Shown here: positions 6,342 through 9,242 of the stretch, piece by piece
Position numbering within the stretch: the stretch's first letter is position 1
Layout of the letters: each line of letters begins with the position of its first letter
From: Aquifex aeolicus
GTDB lineage: Bacteria; Aquificota; Aquificia; Aquificales; Aquificaceae
Direction: 5' to 3'
Assembly: GCA_011375045.1 (NCBI GenBank)
Contig: DRNB01000127.1
Span: 1 to 9,242 of the forward strand
Length of the DNA: 9,242 nt
The notes under the pieces: generated by a model
The model's input: only the letters and a program-made list of their open reading frames with translations
What the model was told of the DNA's origin: nothing
Databases searched by the model: none
Translations under genes and position numbers: made by a program

Positions 6342-7249
6342 CCCTTTTCTCTGGCGAGTCTTTCGAGCTCCTTATAGTATAAGGTCGCTCCGTAAACCTC
6401 CCTGAATTTGCTCAGGGCGGACAGAGCCTCCCTGAGGGACTCCTCCTTTATCCTGTCCCACCTCTCCAGCTCCTTTCTGAGAAAGGCGAGTCTCCTTCTG
6501 ATAGCCTCCTTTTCCTCTTCGTCCCGAGCGTCCTCCAGACGCTCCTCCACCTCCTCTATCAGATCCCCGATCTTTTCCTTTTCCTTCCTGACCTGACGGT
6601 CCACGAGCAGGAGGGATCTGATGTATCTGTAGGCTGTCTCCTCCTCCGAGATGTAGCCGGGGAAGTTTATGAGAACCTCCCTGTATCTGATCGCCGCGGA
6701 GTAGGTGTAACCGTAATCCTCGTAAAACTTGGCGATGAGAAACTCGTGCCGGGCTATCTTGCGGTAGGCTTCCTCTATGAGCTTCTGAACCCTTGGAGCG
6801 AAGGGGCTGTTGGGGAACCTGCTCAGGAACTCCTTAGCCTTGTCTATGGCTTTCCAGGTGTACTCCTGATCCCTGTAAGGGTCCGGCGACACCCTGATGT
6901 AGCTGTCGACCAAAAGGTAGTAAGCCTCCTCGGTGCGGGGTAGCTTGGGGTAGTAAAAGATGTAGTCCTCGAGGGCGACTATGGCGTTCACGTACTCCTC
7001 ATCCATGTAGTAGCTCTTTCCCAGAAGGAACTTGGCGTTCTCCAGCTGCTCGGGCGACAGGTAGTCCATGAACTTGAGCGCCTCCTCCAGATCCCAGCTG
7101 GCGGAACCGTAATCACCTTCTTTGTAGGCGGATAGACCGGAGGCGTAAAGCTCCTGCGCCTTCTGGGCTCGTTCCTCCTCGGTCATCTTGGCGCAGCCTG
7201 AAAGCATCAGAAGGACTGCAAGAGTTAAAAGTTTAACCACCGCCATCAT
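6320..7249 (-). CDS. bamD: Outer-membrane assembly lipoprotein BamD
   Basis: BamD is the essential lipoprotein partner of BamA in the complex that folds beta-barrel proteins into the outer membrane. A lipoprotein signal is clear: MMAVVKLL, a hydrophobic stretch, then the lipobox LSGC, with Cys19 as the lipidated residue. The mature part has TPR-like repeats: AQELYASGLSAYKEGDYGSA, LLGKSYYMDEEYVNAIVALE, AKEFLSRFPNSPFAPR, and the BamD-type IAKFYEDYGYTYSAAIRYRE followed by VLINFPG. The frame is open further upstream to a start at 7291, but the signal peptide begins at the ATGATG at 7249, which also gives an ATGA overlap with the rng stop, so I chose 7249 (309 residues; 7246 is equally possible). 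Typical BamD proteins are about 240 residues; here a charged, probably coiled-coil tail (~219-275, rich in Glu, Lys and Arg) extends the C-terminus. Confidence 0.88.
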   Translation of the reverse strand: MMAVVKLLTLAVLLMLSGCAKMTEEERAQKAQELYASGLSAYKEGDYGSASWDLEEALKFMDYLSPEQLENAKFLLGKSYYMDEEYVNAIVALEDYIFYYPKLPRTEEAYYLLVDSYIRVSPDPYRDQEYTWKAIDKAKEFLSRFPNSPFAPRVQKLIEEAYRKIARHEFLIAKFYEDYGYTYSAAIRYREVLINFPGYISEEETAYRYIRSLLLVDRQVRKEKEKIGDLIEEVEERLEDARDEEEKEAIRRRLAFLRKELERWDRIKEESLREALSALSKFREVYGATLYYKELERLAREKGWKSSDS

Positions 7250-8631
7250 CCGGAGAAGAACATCTCGTAGTAATCGAGGGGGGCGTTGCACTCCAGCTTT
7301 ACGGAGACCCAGTCCTTGAGGTTCTTCGACTCTAAGAGCTTGTCTATCCTCTCCTTGAGGGAGGGGTTTATCCTCAGCTCGAGGTATCTACCCTTGAAGT
7401 AGCCGATCTCCTTCTCTATCTCGTATAGGACGACCTCGGGGCTCTTTATGTAACCCTTTCCCCTGCAGTGGGGGCAGTCTGTCGACAGAAGCTTCGTAAC
7501 GCTCGGTGTCTCCTTTCTCCTCGTGAGCTCCAGCAGACCCAGCTGGGTTATACCGTATATGTGCACCTTCGCTCCCTCGTCGGCGAAGAGCTCCCTCATC
7601 CTGCGCACGAGGATGTCCTTGTTCTTTCTCTCCTTCATATCTATGAAGTCTATTATCACGATGCCTCCTATGTCCCTCAGCTTTATCTGTCTCGCTATCT
7701 CCTCAGCTGCTTCGAGGTTTGTCTGGAGGGCTGTTTCCTCGAGGGTATCACCGCAACCCGCTCCGCTGTTCACGTCTATGACGGTCATCGCTTCGGTTTC
7801 CTCGATTATTATGTAACCTCCGTTCTTGAGCCAGACGTAGCGGGCGAAGAGCCGGGCGAGAGCCTTGTCGAGTTCGTACTTTTTGAAGAAAACGCTTATG
7901 CTCTTCACGTACCTTATCCGGTTTATCAGCTCCGGGAAGTTCTCCTCCAGATAAGCGATGAGGTCGCTCCACATCTCCCTGTCGTCTATCACTATCTCCG
8001 TGATCTCGTGCCAGTGATCCCTTATGAGCTGGGCGTAAAGGGGCACCTCCTCGTAAACTATCCCCGTTTTTATAGTCCTTGCTTTCTTCTTTATGGCTTC
8101 CCATCGGGCTCTGAGGGCGTCGAGCTCCGCAAGAAGCTCCTCATCCCCGACGTTTTCCGCACAGGTTCTTACGATGACCCCCTCCTCCTCGAGGTTTTTC
8201 TCGAAAAGTTCCCTGAAGTGCTTTCTCTTTTCCGGATCTTCGATCTTCGAGGAGACAAACACCTTCCTGCCGGTCGGGAGGTAAACCAGATACCTGCCGG
8301 GTATGCTTATCCTGCAGGTAACCTTCCCCCCCTTGTCCTCCGTGGGCTCCCGTTTCATCTGAACGAGGACCTCGTTACCCACCTCCGGCAGGGAACATCC
8401 CTCCGATTCCTCGCTGTTCTTGAAGGGAAGGTAAGCCTCCTTGTCCAGACCTATGTCGAGAAACACCCCGTCGAGGCTTCTTGCAAACCTCTTTACCCTC
8501 CCTTTGAAGATGCTACCCACAAGCCTCTGCTCACCTCTTTTCTCAGCCTTTATCTCCGCTATGACTTTGTCCTTTAGAAGGAAGGAGAGGATAAGACTCC
8601 TGCTTGCAGATATAATAAGACGAACATCCAT
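7246..8631 (-). CDS. rng: Ribonuclease G / RNase E-family endoribonuclease
   Basis: The 461-residue length fits RNase G rather than the longer RNase E. RNase G cleaves single-stranded A/U-rich sites, helps mature the 5' end of 16S rRNA and turns over mRNA in the cytoplasm. Domains in order: N-terminal strand ILSFLLKDKVIAEI, S1 RNA-binding domain (~37-125, GSIFKGRVKRFARSLDGVFL and DKEAYLPF), the 5'-sensor/RNase H-like region, and the catalytic core with Mg-binding Asp286 (TVIDVNSGA) and Asp328 (IVIIDFIDM), equivalent to Asp303 and Asp346 of E. coli RNase E. The Zn-link DCPHCRGKG (Cys386, Cys389) for dimer pairing is intact. It is the first gene of the minus-strand operon and is divergent from lpxI over a 30-nt gap. 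The ATG at 8631 fits the family's N-terminus, though no good Shine-Dalgarno precedes it. Confidence 0.95.
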   Translation of the reverse strand: MDVRLIISASRSLILSFLLKDKVIAEIKAEKRGEQRLVGSIFKGRVKRFARSLDGVFLDIGLDKEAYLPFKNSEESEGCSLPEVGNEVLVQMKREPTEDKGGKVTCRISIPGRYLVYLPTGRKVFVSSKIEDPEKRKHFRELFEKNLEEEGVIVRTCAENVGDEELLAELDALRARWEAIKKKARTIKTGIVYEEVPLYAQLIRDHWHEITEIVIDDREMWSDLIAYLEENFPELINRIRYVKSISVFFKKYELDKALARLFARYVWLKNGGYIIIEETEAMTVIDVNSGAGCGDTLEETALQTNLEAAEEIARQIKLRDIGGIVIIDFIDMKERKNKDILVRRMRELFADEGAKVHIYGITQLGLLELTRRKETPSVTKLLSTDCPHCRGKGYIKSPEVVLYEIEKEIGYFKGRYLELRINPSLKERIDKLLESKNLKDWVSVKLECNAPLDYYEMFFSG

Positions 8632-8661
8632 TGGGTAGATATTTTAAAGTATTTTTCTGAA
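8600..8661. promoter_or_regulatory. Compact divergent promoter region for rng (minus) and lpxI (plus)
   Basis: The spacer 8632-8661 is only 30 nt and very AT-rich. For lpxI, a perfect TATAAT lies on the plus strand at 8611-8616, inside the first codons of rng, with TTGC just upstream but no good -35; it would give an RNA starting about 40 nt before the lpxI ATG. For rng, TAAAAT reads on the minus strand at 8646-8641; if used as a -10 box, the transcript would start only a few nt before the rng ATG and be nearly leaderless. Neither gene has a clear Shine-Dalgarno. These are assignments by eye. Confidence 0.35.
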
Positions 8662-9242
8662 ATGCTCATCGGTCTAATAGCAGGTAGGGGAAAGCTACCG
8701 GAGGTATTCAGGGAAGAAGCTCGTAAGAAGGGCTGTGAGGTTGTTACCGTAGGTGTGAAGGGTGTAACGGACACACAGGCGGATCAGCTCTTCCCTGCGG
8801 GAAAGGTGGGGGGTGTTATGAAGTTCTTTAAAAGGAAGGGCGTTTCAAAAATAGTTATGCTGGGAAAGTTCGAACACAGACTCATATACTCGACCCTTCT
8901 GAACTTCGATATGCAGGCGCTCAGCGTTCTGCGCAGGGCAAAGGACCGGAAACCTGCGAGCCTTGTAAGGGCGTTCATGGAGGTGTTTGAGGAGGAGGGT
9001 TTTGAGTTCATAGATCCGCGTCCGTTCATGGAGAGCCTTCTGGTGGAGGAGGGGGTGATGGGCAGGAGGAAGCCGACGGATGAAGCGGAGGAGGACGGGC
9101 TGTTTGGCTTTCTCATAGCCAAGGAGATAGCGGAGTTAGACGTGGGGCAGACGGTTGTTGTTAAAAACAAGGCTATCGTCGCGGTCGAGGCGATGGAGGG
9201 AACGCAGGCGACCATAAAGAGGGGGGGCGAGCTGGCGGGAAA
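8662..9242 (+). CDS. lpxI: UDP-2,3-diacylglucosamine pyrophosphatase LpxI, 3'-truncated by the window edge
   Basis: LpxI hydrolyses UDP-2,3-diacylglucosamine to lipid X and UMP, the fourth step of lipid A synthesis, at the cytoplasmic face of the inner membrane; it replaces LpxH in many bacteria. The 193 visible residues show the family's opening MLIGLIAGRGKLPEVFREEA, the VTVGVKG block (residues 28-34), VMLGKFEHRLIYSTLL (65-80), AKDRKPASLVRAFMEVFEEE (93-112) leading into GFEFIDP, and the C-terminal-domain motif LDVGQTVVVKNKAIVAVEAMEGT (159-181). The family is about 270-280 residues, so roughly 80 are beyond the window. The ATG at 8662 fits the conserved N-terminus and no in-frame ATG precedes it after a stop at 8575. 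It is divergent from the rng operon, which holds a LapA/LapB-like gene and bamD, so envelope synthesis and assembly genes are grouped. Confidence 0.93.
   Translation, partial: MLIGLIAGRGKLPEVFREEARKKGCEVVTVGVKGVTDTQADQLFPAGKVGGVMKFFKRKGVSKIVMLGKFEHRLIYSTLLNFDMQALSVLRRAKDRKPASLVRAFMEVFEEEGFEFIDPRPFMESLLVEEGVMGRRKPTDEAEEDGLFGFLIAKEIAELDVGQTVVVKNKAIVAVEAMEGTQATIKRGGELAG

Noticed and set aside
7250..7291. Upstream start for bamD giving 14 extra residues
   Set aside because: It would place an Arg/Pro-rich stretch before the signal peptide and deepen the overlap with rng; the ATGATG at 7249 gives a normal lipoprotein signal.
7468..8577. A 369-codon open frame on the plus strand opposite rng
   Set aside because: It lies wholly inside rng, whose protein has all family motifs. 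The antisense frame gives a low-complexity protein of no recognisable family.
8784..9215. A 143-codon minus-strand frame at the right end
   Set aside because: The Ser/Thr-rich product is the shadow of lpxI, which reads in the plus direction with clear family motifs but has no stop in the window.

Overview
The window looks like chromosomal DNA from a thermophilic bacterium of the Aquificota (Aquifex/Hydrogenobacter-like). The clearest sign is the histone-deacetylase-like protein, whose active-site residues fall at exactly the same positions as in HDLP of Aquifex aeolicus, with nearly the same length. Heavy use of AGG/AGA for Arg and ATA for Ile, a TrmI-type tRNA methyltransferase, and almost no intergenic space agree with this. 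The genus cannot be fixed from sequence alone; most genes here look richer in GC than I would expect for A. aeolicus.

Layout. (1) Positions 1-1813, plus strand: the 3' part of a PDC/Cache-type sensor-domain gene, coupled by an ATGA overlap to the histone-deacetylase-like gene. (2) 1814-2171: the C-terminal remnant of a DDE transposase, more AT-rich than its surroundings, lying between convergent genes. (3) 2172-8631, minus strand: a tightly packed seven-gene run read rng - bamD - rsfS - lapA/lapB fusion - MglA-like GTPase - 469-residue PATAN/DUF4388-like protein - trmI. Neighbouring genes overlap by 4-22 nt or are separated by 1-7 nt, so they very probably form one operon. (4) 8632-8661: a 30-nt divergent spacer, then lpxI on the plus strand, which runs off the window end (8662-9242). 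No stop codon for it lies in the window.

How the genes fit together. The operon mixes RNA and ribosome functions (RNase G, ribosome silencing factor RsfS, tRNA m1A58 methyltransferase) with outer-membrane biogenesis (BamD lipoprotein; a membrane protein joining a LapA-like domain to LapB-like TPR and rubredoxin-like parts). The divergent neighbour, LpxI, makes lipid X in the lipid A pathway. In E. coli LapB controls LpxC turnover through FtsH, so a LapA/LapB homologue beside bamD and lpxI is a coherent envelope-assembly cluster. The MglA-like GTPase and the next gene form a likely functional pair: a Ras-like switch and a multi-domain protein of the kind often associated with such GTPases.

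The most interesting items are the single-chain LapA-LapB protein and the GTPase plus PATAN-like repeat protein embedded in an envelope/RNA operon. I saw no CRISPR array, rRNA, tRNA or riboswitch, and no convincing rho-independent terminator.
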